Origin: Dolichospermum sp. LEGE 00240
GTDB taxonomy: Bacteria > Cyanobacteriota > Cyanobacteriia > Cyanobacteriales > Nostocaceae
Assembly: GCF_015207875.1 (NCBI RefSeq)
Contig: NZ_JADEVZ010000011.1
Coordinates: 1 to 64,000, forward strand
Length of the DNA stretch: 64,000 nt
Reading direction: 5' to 3'
Shown: piece by piece, positions 27,313 through 36,156 of the stretch
How positions within the stretch are numbered: the first letter of the stretch is position 1
How the letters are laid out: each line of letters begins with the position of its first letter
Notes under the pieces: generated by a model
The model's input: the letters and a program-made list of their open reading frames with translations, nothing else
The model's database searches: none
What the model was told of the DNA's origin: nothing
Made by a program: the position numbers and the translations under genes

Positions 27313-27451
27313 TTCAAGCTGACTTCACTGTTACGGCTAACTGCGTTTATTTTACCCGAAATTACTAATTCAATATAGAGAGAATATATTTTAAAACCTC
27401 AGAAATGCTATTAAGTTTGTAAGTATTCAACTATAGCCCTCCTTCACATCT

Positions 27452-27517
27452 AGATCCCCGACTTTTGTGATCAATTTATAATTTATGGACACAATTAATA
27501 AAAAAAGTCGGGGATCT
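27452..27517. repeat. AAGTCGGGGATCT foldback, long-loop form
   Basis: AGATCCCCGACTTTT (27452-27466) and its complement (27503-27517), 36-base loop, followed by TTTTT. It lies in the 220-base gap between the convergent EEP and fatty acid hydroxylase genes, so it may terminate the plus-strand transcript. Confidence 0.75.
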
Positions 27518-27536
27518 TTTTACCTGACCTGAATTC

Positions 27537-28355
27537 TTACTTAAGTTTAGATTCAATAGAATTGACAGGAAACATAATTCCTGTTTTTTTATTAATAGGA
27601 TTAAGTGTCTTAAATACTCTGTCCCAAAAACTATGAATACCATAATTACTATGAAAACTAGTATGGTGCAAATCATGGAAATTGGAAGGAATAAAGAATA
27701 TTGATAAAGAACTATGTCCTTCTAAATTATAAATGTTACCTATTAAAGTCCATGCACAAAGTTGAGTAATATCATATCCAAAGATAAAGACAGGTAAAAC
27801 ATCTGTCATGGTAACAATAATATATTCCATAAGGCTTTTATGTCCGGCCACAAAACTTGATGTATCTTGAAATTCATGATGTTTAAGATGAATTTTAAGA
27901 AATAGTTTTGTATGCAGTAATCTATGGGCTACATAAAAGCAGAAATCAGCAGCAACTATTCTCATAAAAAACCAGCCCATGTTGAGAATTAAACCATTAC
28001 CTCTATGAACTTCAGGAGCTAAATATATAATAATTAATGCGGTAATTAGAGCTTTTATTTCTCCTATAATGATGCCTTTTAAAGTAAAATTAGGAAATGA
28101 TTGTTTTTTTACTTTCTTAACTCTTGCTGTTAGTTTTCTAGTTAAACTATCATCACTTTTGATTAATTTTTCAATAAAAATACCAATAGCATAAAATGAG
28201 ATAGTTCCAACCAACCAGTATAATAATACTTCGGTGATAAAATTTAGTTTGAGCTTATTTAACAGCAAAAAAAATAACTGTTGAGTAATTGTACAACTAA
28301 TGGCAATTTTGAGATAAAATTCTATCTCAAGACAGAAATTCAATAATTTTTGCAT
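27537..28355 (-). CDS. Fatty acid hydroxylase / sterol desaturase family protein
   Basis: 272 residues with about four to five membrane segments. The di-iron ligands typical of the family are visible as HRLLHT (~144-149), HLKHHEF (~156-162) and, after the last membrane pair, HDLHHTSFH (~235-243). The substrate cannot be read from the sequence; relatives act on carotenoids, sterols, alkyl ethers and fatty acids. AT-rich relative to neighbours. Transcribed alone toward the EEP gene. Confidence 0.88.
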   Translation of the reverse strand: MQKLLNFCLEIEFYLKIAISCTITQQLFFLLLNKLKLNFITEVLLYWLVGTISFYAIGIFIEKLIKSDDSLTRKLTARVKKVKKQSFPNFTLKGIIIGEIKALITALIIIYLAPEVHRGNGLILNMGWFFMRIVAADFCFYVAHRLLHTKLFLKIHLKHHEFQDTSSFVAGHKSLMEYIIVTMTDVLPVFIFGYDITQLCAWTLIGNIYNLEGHSSLSIFFIPSNFHDLHHTSFHSNYGIHSFWDRVFKTLNPINKKTGIMFPVNSIESKLK

Positions 28356-28492
28356 TTTTATGACCTCTAAGTTCCTTAAATAAACATTTCATTGATTTTA
28401 TATTGTTGAACAATTACAGTCAGCATTCAGCATTTTACAAGTACAAGTATTTTTCATCCTGTATTTCTAAATCCTGAATGCTGACACAAAAC

Positions 28493-29470
28493 TCATTCAA
28501 CTTGACAAAGAATCAAACCAAACCATTCTTGTTCATCTGTCCAAGTTTTTACAGTTTTTAATCCTTTACTGTGTAATTGTGTTTCCATTGTTCTTAAATC
28601 AAACTTGCGAGAAATTTCTGTTAATATACTTTCCCCTTCTCGAAAATACACCTTTAAATCCAAAACTTCCAAGTTAACCCAATGACTTTTTTGACAATGT
28701 AAATACATTTCAATTTGATGATCAACGTGATTATAAATTGCTTCATGTCTAAACAAACTGATATCAAAATTTCCTTGAAAACGCCAATTCAAATGAGAAA
28801 GCATATTCAAATTAAAAGCAGCAGTCACTTCTTGACTGTCGTTATAAGCCGCTTCTAGAATATCTGTAGATTTTTGTAAATCAATCCCTAGCAGAAAGTA
28901 ATCTCCTGGTTGTAAAGTGCGAGAAACTTGATTTAAGAAAATATCACATTCTTCCGGGTTAAAATTCCCTAAAGAACTTCCCAGAAAAAATAACATCCGC
29001 GATTGTAAATAATTCGATTCTAGATGAACTAAAGCCTGTTCATAAGTTCCCAATAAACCATGAATCGCAATATCAGGATATTTTTCTTGTAACTGTAAAA
29101 CACTAGTTTTGAGAATACCTCCACTCACATCAATAGGAAGATATCTACAAGAATCAGCAATTTTTTGATAAGCGGTTAATAATGCTTGGGTTTTAGTAGA
29201 ACTTCCACTTCCTAATTCTATCAACTCACAACAATTAGTAATTTCGGCAATTTCATCAGCGTACTGTTGTAAAATCCAGGCTTCTGTGCGAGTCGGATAA
29301 TATTCTGATAACTCACAAATTTGTTCAAATAATTGAGAACCAGGATCATCGTAAAAATATTTAGGTGGTAAACTTTTGGGTTTTTCAGTTAATCCCCTAA
29401 TGACATCTTTACCATCAATACTTAACTCTTGATAATGATGATCCAAAACGGTTAAAGGTTGTGTAATCAT
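28493..29470 (-). CDS. egtD: L-histidine N-alpha-methyltransferase
   Basis: 325 residues. EgtD trimethylates histidine to hercynine with S-adenosylmethionine, the first step of ergothioneine synthesis. Family marks: LPPKYFYDDPGSQLFEQICELSEYYPTR near the N-terminus (given only by its first residues LPPKYFYDD), the SAM loop ELIELGSGSSTKT (~79-91), FFLGSSLGNF (~140-149) and LGIDLQK. It lies 103 bases downstream of the sulfoxide synthase, and the pair forms one operon with a palindromic repeat between the genes. Confidence 0.95.
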   Translation of the reverse strand: MITQPLTVLDHHYQELSIDGKDVIRGLTEKPKSLPPKYFYDDPGSQLFEQICELSEYYPTRTEAWILQQYADEIAEITNCCELIELGSGSSTKTQALLTAYQKIADSCRYLPIDVSGGILKTSVLQLQEKYPDIAIHGLLGTYEQALVHLESNYLQSRMLFFLGSSLGNFNPEECDIFLNQVSRTLQPGDYFLLGIDLQKSTDILEAAYNDSQEVTAAFNLNMLSHLNWRFQGNFDISLFRHEAIYNHVDHQIEMYLHCQKSHWVNLEVLDLKVYFREGESILTEISRKFDLRTMETQLHSKGLKTVKTWTDEQEWFGLILCQVE

Positions 29471-29497
29471 TTTCTAAATCCTCTAAGGTGGCTATAA

Positions 29498-29562
29498 GAT
29501 TCCCGACTTCTTTTGTATTTTTGTAAATAAATTACGAATTAATATTCAGAAGTCGGGGATCT
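29498..29562. repeat. AAGTCGGGGATCT foldback between the ergothioneine genes
   Basis: AGATTCCCGACTTCT (29498-29512) and AGAAGTCGGGGATCT (29548-29562) with one mismatch. It sits inside the presumed egt operon and may affect relative message levels. Confidence 0.75.
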
Positions 29563-29573
29563 CGATTTTATAT

Positions 29574-30896
29574 TTAATCCAAACTTTCAGCCACTCTAAA
29601 ACCGACGTGCTGATAAAAATAAGGACGAAACCAGTTACGATAACAAGGTAAGGCCATTGTACCATTCGTTGCCCAAGAACCGCCCAACATCATAAAATGT
29701 TTATTATCAAAAAAGGGTGCAGATTGATCTGCATAAAGATGATGAGTTTGAAATCCTGGTAAGGGTTTGAATGTTTCTCCTAACCATTCCCAGACATTAC
29801 CCCGTAAGTCAGAAAGTCCAGATTGATGATTTTCTGAAAACATTCCCACAGGAGTTGGGGAAATAAATTGTAAGTTGAGATTATAATTATTTGCTAAACT
29901 AGAATCTTCAGATATTGTTAATGCTTGATGCCATTCTGCTTCTGTCATTAACCGAGTGTTTTTACCTTTCCAGCGACAATAAGCTATTGCTTCATAATGG
30001 TTAACTTCCACTGGCCAATCTAAAGGTAAATCTAGTTCATCAAATGTGGCACGATAGCGATAGTTATTTTCTTGGTGTATCCAGAATTTAGGACATTGAA
30101 TATTGTTGAGTTGTTTCCATTGCCAAGATTCATTATGCCAATAATTGGCATTATTGTAACCATCGGCTTGAACAAATTCTAAAAATTCTCCATTGGTAAT
30201 CAAATATTGACTTGCTAAAAATGGTGGTACTTCTACTTCTAAATCACCATATTCACTATCCCAAGCAAAAGTTAAATCATCTTGGCGTTTTCCTAATTTC
30301 ACTATACCACCAGGAATTTCTCGCATTTGATTATGGGGAATTTCTAGATTAGTAGGTGCATAATTCCATCCTTGGGGACGTTTTAAGTTCTCAATAGGTA
30401 ATTGACGCAACAGCATAGATGAGGTTTCTAGGTGAATGCGACTATGTTCTATTCCCATTAATAATGCCCAAATAGGATGTTGTTGATCAATGGGTAAATT
30501 TAAAGGAGTTTGATGAATGATTGCGGTAATTTCTGCTCTAGCTTTGTCTCTATATTCCCAAACTTTTTGAAGTTCAGGCCAATTAACTCCTTGAATGGCT
30601 GCTTCTAGTTCCGCCGGTGTTTCTGGATCAACGCCAATTTCAAATAGGGTTTCATATTGGGGATTAATCCGATGTTTGATTAATCCCACCTGAATTAATT
30701 TATTGATATAAAAAACAGCCGAATGTCCAAGATAAAAAATTAATTTATTTCTTAAAGGATCGGGATTGAGATCAAAGGTTTCTTCCTTAATTACACTTTT
30801 CATTAAAGTTTCTTCTATTTCCCAGGAATTTTTAAAATAGTTAAGCAGGATTTTTGAACTACAATCATGGAGTTGGGGAATAGGCGCATCTGTCAT
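29574..30896 (-). CDS. egtB: Iron-dependent sulfoxide synthase, OvoA-like, ergothioneine pathway
   Basis: 440 residues: a DinB-like helical N-terminal domain (~20-180) and a SUMF1/FGE-type domain (~190-438). The enzyme class joins cysteine to a histidine derivative with oxygen. Iron ligands fit the first His in FYLGHSAVFYINKL (~54-67) and EHSRIHLE (~149-156, HxxxHxE). The N-terminal segments DPLRNKLIFYLGH and INPQYETLFEIGVD are the pattern of OvoA (5-histidylcysteine sulfoxide synthase), not of mycobacterial EgtB. The C-terminal methyltransferase of OvoA is absent. Its egtD partner downstream indicates ergothioneine as product; some cyanobacteria are known to have recruited an OvoA-type enzyme for this. 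Confidence 0.88.
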   Translation of the reverse strand: MTDAPIPQLHDCSSKILLNYFKNSWEIEETLMKSVIKEETFDLNPDPLRNKLIFYLGHSAVFYINKLIQVGLIKHRINPQYETLFEIGVDPETPAELEAAIQGVNWPELQKVWEYRDKARAEITAIIHQTPLNLPIDQQHPIWALLMGIEHSRIHLETSSMLLRQLPIENLKRPQGWNYAPTNLEIPHNQMREIPGGIVKLGKRQDDLTFAWDSEYGDLEVEVPPFLASQYLITNGEFLEFVQADGYNNANYWHNESWQWKQLNNIQCPKFWIHQENNYRYRATFDELDLPLDWPVEVNHYEAIAYCRWKGKNTRLMTEAEWHQALTISEDSSLANNYNLNLQFISPTPVGMFSENHQSGLSDLRGNVWEWLGETFKPLPGFQTHHLYADQSAPFFDNKHFMMLGGSWATNGTMALPCYRNWFRPYFYQHVGFRVAESLD

Positions 30897-31682
30897 TTTC
30901 TTTATCTGGTGAATTAATTGTTGGTAATATCTGGATTGATTAATTTTTTTTAATCAACCCAGTGATTGATTAATAAAATTTTTATCTCAATGATAAGTAC
31001 TTACAGGGATTTTACAGGGATTTCTGTGCCAGAATTATAGGCTATGTATTTAATTATCTTATATTGATACCATTTTTTTCTTTTTAATTAAAATTTAATA
31101 TTTTCAGTAAAATTACTACCAACCGGATTCCTGTATTGAATATTTTCAGTGAAATTACTAATAACTGAATTACTATATTGACAAAACCAAATATAAACAA
31201 TCTTTTTAGGCTAGTTCAAACTAAGTATATTAGTTTCTAAGAATACCAATTTTTTGGGCGAGTTTGTTAGAATCATACATTAGCCCCTGTTATAGTGTTT
31301 TGGCGTTAGTTGCCAACAAAGCTATATTGGAATCATGAAAATAGATCAATGTTCTTGCTGCTGATAATGGATAAGGGCAATAGGTAATAGATAATATAAG
31401 TAGGTGAACACAATAAAACCAAACTGTGTAAAGAAACGTAAGTAATTGGACAAAAATATTTACAGTCATTGCGAGGGAAGGGAAGCAATCACAACCCTTG
31501 CGATTGCTTGATTTCACTTCGTTCCATATGGCTAACGCCACGCAACGCTTACGCAATGACATTGTGTAATTAATTCTATCTCACTCAAATCTCTGAAAAC
31601 TTCTTTACTCTTGCCTCTTGCCTATTGCCTATTGCTGTATGTGTTTAATGACCAGTGACCACTGACTAACGACTAATGACTA
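30897..31682. other. Long spacer with repeats
   Basis: Divergent promoter region of egtB and the DICT kinase. AT-rich. A 22-base motif AATATTTTCAGT(A/G)AAATTAC is directly repeated with period 42 (31097-31118 and 31139-31160). The foldback element at 31465-31560 lies in it, and a run of GCCTATT heptamers at 31612-31636. An apparent minus-strand frame at 31290-31562 is mostly repeat-derived and not accepted. Confidence 0.6.
31465..31560. repeat. GTCATTGCG-ended foldback repeat
   Basis: GTCATTGCG (31465-31473) and CGCAATGAC (31552-31560) bound 96 bp with inner GAAGCAATC / GATTGCTT pairing. This is the widespread 'GTCATTGCGAGGGAAGG' type of dispersed bacterial repeat, here with a nested GGCTAACGCCACGCAACGC piece (31531-31549). 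Confidence 0.8.
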
Positions 31683-33677
31683 ATGAGTATTTCCACTTCC
31701 ATATTGAGTGATTTACTAGACTCACTCCCCCATCTACGACCCCAGTTATATTTTAAGGCTTCACTAACCGCGCTCTCCCACGCTATGGAAGATCAGGTTT
31801 TAGCTGCTAATTTGGATCGTCCTCTGATTATTGCTAGTTTTCAGAAAGAGCGATTTTACCGTCAAGAAGCCCACCGCTATCAACGACTGGCGGAAAAAAG
31901 TAATCAAATATATGTATTATCTGCACCGGAAACGGAGTTTGCTAATAGCTCAGGATATTATGAAAAGGTCGCTTTTGAGCCTGATGATGCTTTAGCTCAA
32001 GAATGGCATTTGCTAGTAGTTGCTGATAATTATGCTACTTGCTTAATCTGTCGAGAAAGCTTGGGTTCTTTGGCTAAAAATCAACATATCCCAGAGATGA
32101 TCCCTAACTTGGATATGGATACGGCGCGGAGATTTGAGGGGATTTGGACATCGGAAAAACGAGTGTGTTTAAAAGCTGCCCAATTGTTGTTAGAGAGAAT
32201 TCAGGTGTATCGGCCGGATTTAGCAGGGAAAGTTGATGAAGTGTTCAGTCGGTTGGGGATTGGGAAATTAACAGGTCAGTCAGTGGTCAATTCTGATCGT
32301 GAGTATGCTTGTGACCTTGATACTGACCCGTTTGTGCAGAGGTTGGTGACATATCTGCAAGCTAGTCAGTATAAGCTGCATAAAGCCTACCGTTCGATCG
32401 CCGCTCAAGCCCGGAAAGAACGGTTGGTAAATTCAATTAGTACAGCAATTAGGCGATCGCTCGATCCACAAGAAATTCTCCAAGTTGCCGCGCAAGAGTT
32501 GGGACAGCACTTAGAAGCCTGTCGTTGCCTAATTTATCGCGCTCAAGCTACAGATGCCAAAGCTATAATTGAACATGAATTTTTGAACTCTAATATCACA
32601 TCGGTACTGGGTCAAAGTTGGGAGTTAGAACATAATCCGCTATTTCAGCAGGTGCTACAACAGCTTGAGGGGGTATGTGTGGCTGATACCTTGGGGGACT
32701 ATCAAGTCAAGAAATCACCAGCCTTATCGTCCATTGTCAGGCAGTTTGGTGTGCGTTCTTGGTTGATCGAACCGGTATTATATCAAGGGCGACTATTGGG
32801 AATTGTCGAGTTACATGATTGCCATTTTCCTCCCCATGAATGGCAACCAGGGGAGTTAGACTTAGTGAAAGCGATCGCTACTCACATAGGTGTAGCCCTG
32901 ATTCAAGCCGAATCTTTTGCCAATTTAGAAAAACTCAACCAACAGCTAGAAGCCTTGGACCGCACCCGCAGTAATTTAATTGCCATTACCGGTCATGAAC
33001 TCCGCACTCCCCTATCTACCATTCAAGTTTGCCTAGAAAGCTTGGCCACCGAACCGGATATGCCCTGGGAACTACAACAGGTTATGCTCAGTACAGCCCT
33101 TGCTGACTCCGAAAGAATGCGGAAACTGGTACAAGACTTTTTAACCCTTTCCAACCTAGAAAGCGGTCGGGTAGAATGGCATCCTGAATCATTAACCATC
33201 CAAGAATGTGTAGATTTAGCCCTCAGTCGCTTACGAACACGCTCTAGCCAAGAAAAGATTCCACAAATCAAAACTCAAATTTCCGACAACTTACCTTTAG
33301 TCAGGGCTGACGGTGATTGGTTAGTGGAGGTAATCGCTAAACTTGTAGATAATGCTTGTAAATTTACTCCCTCTTCTGGGCAAATTATTATTAAAGCCAT
33401 TAGCAATGGTCAGGAGATGTTAGAAGTCACCGTAGCGGACACAGGACGAGGAATTGAACCCAATCGCCTAGAAATAGTTTTTGACCGCTTTTACCAAGAA
33501 GAGGGCGCATTACGGCGGACTACCGGGGGAACTGGTTTGGGTCTAGCAATTTGTCGGCAAATTGTCAATGGCTGGAACGGGAAAATTTGGGCAGAATCCA
33601 CAGGTAAGGATCAAGGCAGTCAATTCCATTTTACAATTCCTATCGTGCAGGGTAGTCAATTTAGCCCTGGCGGTTAG
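31683..33677 (+). CDS. DICT-GAF sensor histidine kinase
   Basis: 664 residues with no membrane segment, so a soluble sensor. Order: DICT sensory domain (~1-150; cyanobacteria-rich domain of unknown ligand), linker, GAF (~255-415), HisKA dimerisation domain with H-box ITGHELRTPL (~434-443), then HATPase: N-box LVDNACKFTP, G1 DTGRGIEP and GTGLGLAI. No response regulator is adjacent. The final residues SPGG and the stop codon are encoded by the edge of a dispersed repeat whose hairpin GCGGTT/AACCGC covers the stop. Confidence 0.93.
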   Translation: MSISTSILSDLLDSLPHLRPQLYFKASLTALSHAMEDQVLAANLDRPLIIASFQKERFYRQEAHRYQRLAEKSNQIYVLSAPETEFANSSGYYEKVAFEPDDALAQEWHLLVVADNYATCLICRESLGSLAKNQHIPEMIPNLDMDTARRFEGIWTSEKRVCLKAAQLLLERIQVYRPDLAGKVDEVFSRLGIGKLTGQSVVNSDREYACDLDTDPFVQRLVTYLQASQYKLHKAYRSIAAQARKERLVNSISTAIRRSLDPQEILQVAAQELGQHLEACRCLIYRAQATDAKAIIEHEFLNSNITSVLGQSWELEHNPLFQQVLQQLEGVCVADTLGDYQVKKSPALSSIVRQFGVRSWLIEPVLYQGRLLGIVELHDCHFPPHEWQPGELDLVKAIATHIGVALIQAESFANLEKLNQQLEALDRTRSNLIAITGHELRTPLSTIQVCLESLATEPDMPWELQQVMLSTALADSERMRKLVQDFLTLSNLESGRVEWHPESLTIQECVDLALSRLRTRSSQEKIPQIKTQISDNLPLVRADGDWLVEVIAKLVDNACKFTPSSGQIIIKAISNGQEMLEVTVADTGRGIEPNRLEIVFDRFYQEEGALRRTTGGTGLGLAICRQIVNGWNGKIWAESTGKDQGSQFHFTIPIVQGSQFSPGG

Positions 33678-33850
33678 AAACCGCAGCTATACAAACAAAG
33701 TCCACCTATTCCTGCGGAACGCTACGCGAACGTGGACTAAAGAAAAATCAAGAATTTGAAACCCATGCAGGCGGTCACTGAGCTTGCCGATAGCGTAGCG
33801 TGGCGTTAGCCATAGTGTGGGTTTTGCCTTTGTAGATGCGGTTTTTAATA
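33657..33850. repeat. Composite repeat element overlapping the kinase 3' end
   Basis: Starts in coding sequence with CCCTGGCGGTTAGAAACCGC, then CAAACAAAGTCCACCT, a GTGGACT return arm (33732-33738), a perfect copy of the GCGTAGCGTGGCGTTAGCC repeat (33789-33815), and ends with CTTTGTAGATGCGGTTTTT. AAACCGCA near the start and TGCGGTTT at the end are complementary, so the block folds back on itself. The T-run at the end could terminate the kinase transcript. Confidence 0.75.
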
Positions 33851-34042
33851 TTATAGATTGCATTGTAGCAGATAAACATATTTATGTATTTATATACCAA
33901 TCGTGGTAGTTATTACCTGTTTGCTATCACCTGTCCTCTAATTTCTCACCAAACACTAAAAACTGTTACAGTCTATAACGCGATCGCAACATAAGTCGAG
34001 ATCCGATGTTAGGATGCCGTAAAAACCTACAAGAGACAGTTT

Positions 34043-34459
34043 ATGGCAACTTTGACTGGAAAAACTCCAATCTTTGGTGGCAGCACTGGTGGTCTACTCA
34101 CAAAAGCAGAAGTAGAAGAAAAGTACGCTATCACCTGGACAAGCCCTAAAGAGCAAGTCTTTGAAATGCCCACTGGTGGCGCAGCTAAAATGGTGAAAGG
34201 CGAAAACCTCCTTTACATTGCTCGCAAAGAGTACGGTATTGCTTTAGGCGCGCAACTTCGCAAATTCAAAATCACTGATTATAAAGTTTACCGCATTTTA
34301 CCAAGTGGCGAAACCACAGCTATTCACCCTGCTGATGGTGTCTTCCCTGAAAAGGTAAACCCTGGACGTTCTATGGTGCGTCACGTACCCCGCAGAATTG
34401 GTCAAAACCCCAACCCGGCACAAATCAAATTCAGCGGTAAAGCTACTCACGATGCTTAA
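34043..34459 (+). CDS. psaD: Photosystem I subunit II (PsaD)
   Basis: 138 residues, the usual cyanobacterial length. PsaD sits on the stromal face of photosystem I and docks ferredoxin. The sequence is the typical one: [16 protein letters not shown] at the start, [20 protein letters not shown], then the basic [19 protein letters not shown] and the C-terminal clamp [16 protein letters not shown] 360-base upstream region (repeat element to 33850, then AT-rich with a HIP1 site at 33981) should contain the promoter. Followed by trpE, an order also found in Synechocystis. Confidence 0.98.
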   Translation: MATLTGKTPIFGGSTGGLLTKAEVEEKYAITWTSPKEQVFEMPTGGAAKMVKGENLLYIARKEYGIALGAQLRKFKITDYKVYRILPSGETTAIHPADGVFPEKVNPGRSMVRHVPRRIGQNPNPAQIKFSGKATHDA

Positions 34460-34564
34460 TCCTTAGTAATGGGTAATGGGTAATGGGGAAGAAGAAAAAA
34501 CTTGCCTAATTACCCATTCCAAAAAATTCGTTTTTAATTTTTAACTGTTAATTTTTAATTATTT

Positions 34565-36076
34565 ATGATTTTCCCCGATTTCGACCAATTTCAAAAGCTT
34601 ACTGCCCAAGGTAATTTTGTACCACTGTATCAAGAATGGATAGCCGACCTAGATACACCTGTATCCGCTTGGTATAAAGTTTGTGCGGATCAACCTTATA
34701 GCTTTTTACTGGAATCGGTGGAAGGTGGCGAAACTGTCGGTCGTTATAGTTTCTTAGGTTGTGATCCTTTGTGGATTTTGGAAGCAAGAGGTGATAAAAC
34801 AACCCAAAGCCATCGAGATGGCTCTCAACAAGTTTTTACAGGTGATCCGTTTACAGTTTTATCTGAATGTTTAGCACCATATCACCCAGTAAAATTACCA
34901 GAATTACCTTCAGGTATTGGTGGTTTATTTGGGTTTTGGGGCTATGAATTAATAAATTGGATTGAGCCGCGTGTACCAATTCATTCTCAAGATGAACGCA
35001 ATATCCCTGATGGATTATGGATGCAGGTAGACCAGTTATTGATTTTTGACCAGGTAAAACGGAAGATTTGGGCGATCGCCTACGCAGATTTACGTGATCC
35101 AGCCGGGTTAGAGGTAGCATATCAAAAGGCGAGCGATCGCATTCAGGAAATGGTCAGGAAGCTATCTTTACCACTATCACCAGAAAACACCAAATTAACT
35201 TGGACAGCCCCTGGAAACAAGCCTAAAGCGGGCATAGAGGACTATACCAGCAACTTTACCCGCCCAGAATTTTGCGCCAGTGTGGAAAAAGCCAAAGCAC
35301 ATATTAAAGCTGGTGACATCTTCCAAGTCGTCATTTCACAACGCTTATCCACAGAATATACAGGTAATCCCTTCGCTTTGTACCGTTCTCTGCGGCAAAT
35401 CAATCCTTCGCCTTACATGGCTTATTTTAACTTCCAAGACTGGCAAATTATCGGTTCTAGCCCCGAAGTCATGGTCAAAGCCGAATGCAATGACGAAGGG
35501 GAAATAATCGCCACAGTCCGTCCCCTAGCAGGAACTAGACCCAGAGGAAAAACCAGCCAGGAAGATGCAGCCTTAGCCGCTGATTTACTCCAAGACCCCA
35601 AGGAAATCGCCGAACACGTCATGCTAGTAGATTTAGGACGCAATGATTTAGGGCGGGTGTGCAGCAGTGGTAGTGTGAAGGTGGATGAATTAATGATCGT
35701 TGAACGCTTCTCTCATGTCATGCACATTGTGAGTAATGTAGTGGGTAAGTTAGCACCTGATAAAACCGCATGGGATTTACTCAAAGCGTGCTTTCCTGCG
35801 GGGACTGTCAGCGGTGCGCCTAAAATTCGCGCTATGGAAATTATTAATGAATTAGAACCCAGTCGCCGGGGTGTATATTCTGGTGTGTATGGATATTACG
35901 ATTTTGAAGGACAATTGAATAGTGCGATCGCTATCAGAACTATGGTATTACATAATCAGACGGTGACTGTCCAAGCTGGTGCAGGTTTGGTGGCTGATTC
36001 TGACCCAGAAAAGGAATATGAAGAAACTCTCAATAAAGCTAGAGGGTTATTAGAAGCTATTCGTTGTTTGCGTTGA
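34565..36076 (+). CDS. trpE: Anthranilate synthase component I
   Basis: 503 residues. TrpE makes anthranilate from chorismate with ammonia from TrpG, the first step of tryptophan synthesis. The LLES segment (~45-48) implicated in tryptophan feedback is present in SFLLESVEGG. The catalytic domain has GSSPEVMVK (~300-308), RPLAGTRPRGK (~322-332), DLGRNDLGRV (~358-367) and the Gly-rich AGTVSGAPK (~419-427). The gene is 105 bases after psaD; the spacer holds GGTAATG heptamers and an ATTACCCATT return arm that could form a terminator. Confidence 0.96.
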   Translation: MIFPDFDQFQKLTAQGNFVPLYQEWIADLDTPVSAWYKVCADQPYSFLLESVEGGETVGRYSFLGCDPLWILEARGDKTTQSHRDGSQQVFTGDPFTVLSECLAPYHPVKLPELPSGIGGLFGFWGYELINWIEPRVPIHSQDERNIPDGLWMQVDQLLIFDQVKRKIWAIAYADLRDPAGLEVAYQKASDRIQEMVRKLSLPLSPENTKLTWTAPGNKPKAGIEDYTSNFTRPEFCASVEKAKAHIKAGDIFQVVISQRLSTEYTGNPFALYRSLRQINPSPYMAYFNFQDWQIIGSSPEVMVKAECNDEGEIIATVRPLAGTRPRGKTSQEDAALAADLLQDPKEIAEHVMLVDLGRNDLGRVCSSGSVKVDELMIVERFSHVMHIVSNVVGKLAPDKTAWDLLKACFPAGTVSGAPKIRAMEIINELEPSRRGVYSGVYGYYDFEGQLNSAIAIRTMVLHNQTVTVQAGAGLVADSDPEKEYEETLNKARGLLEAIRCLR

Positions 36077-36156
36077 GAATTTATTTTCGCGCAAAGACGT
36101 ATCCTAGAAGTCGGGGATCTAAATCCTGTACATCCTTAAATCCTGATTCAGACAAT

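Noticed and set aside
31290-31562. 90-residue minus-strand frame
   Set aside because: Its first third is translated from the GTCATTGCG foldback repeat, and the rest shows no protein-like pattern.
33562-33759. 65-residue plus-strand frame at the kinase 3' end
   Set aside because: It overlaps the HATPase domain in another frame and continues into repeat sequence.
36064-36156. 31 extra residues at the kinase N-terminus
   Set aside because: They overlap the end of trpE and translate repeat sequence; ATG 36157 puts the glycine loop at the usual distance.
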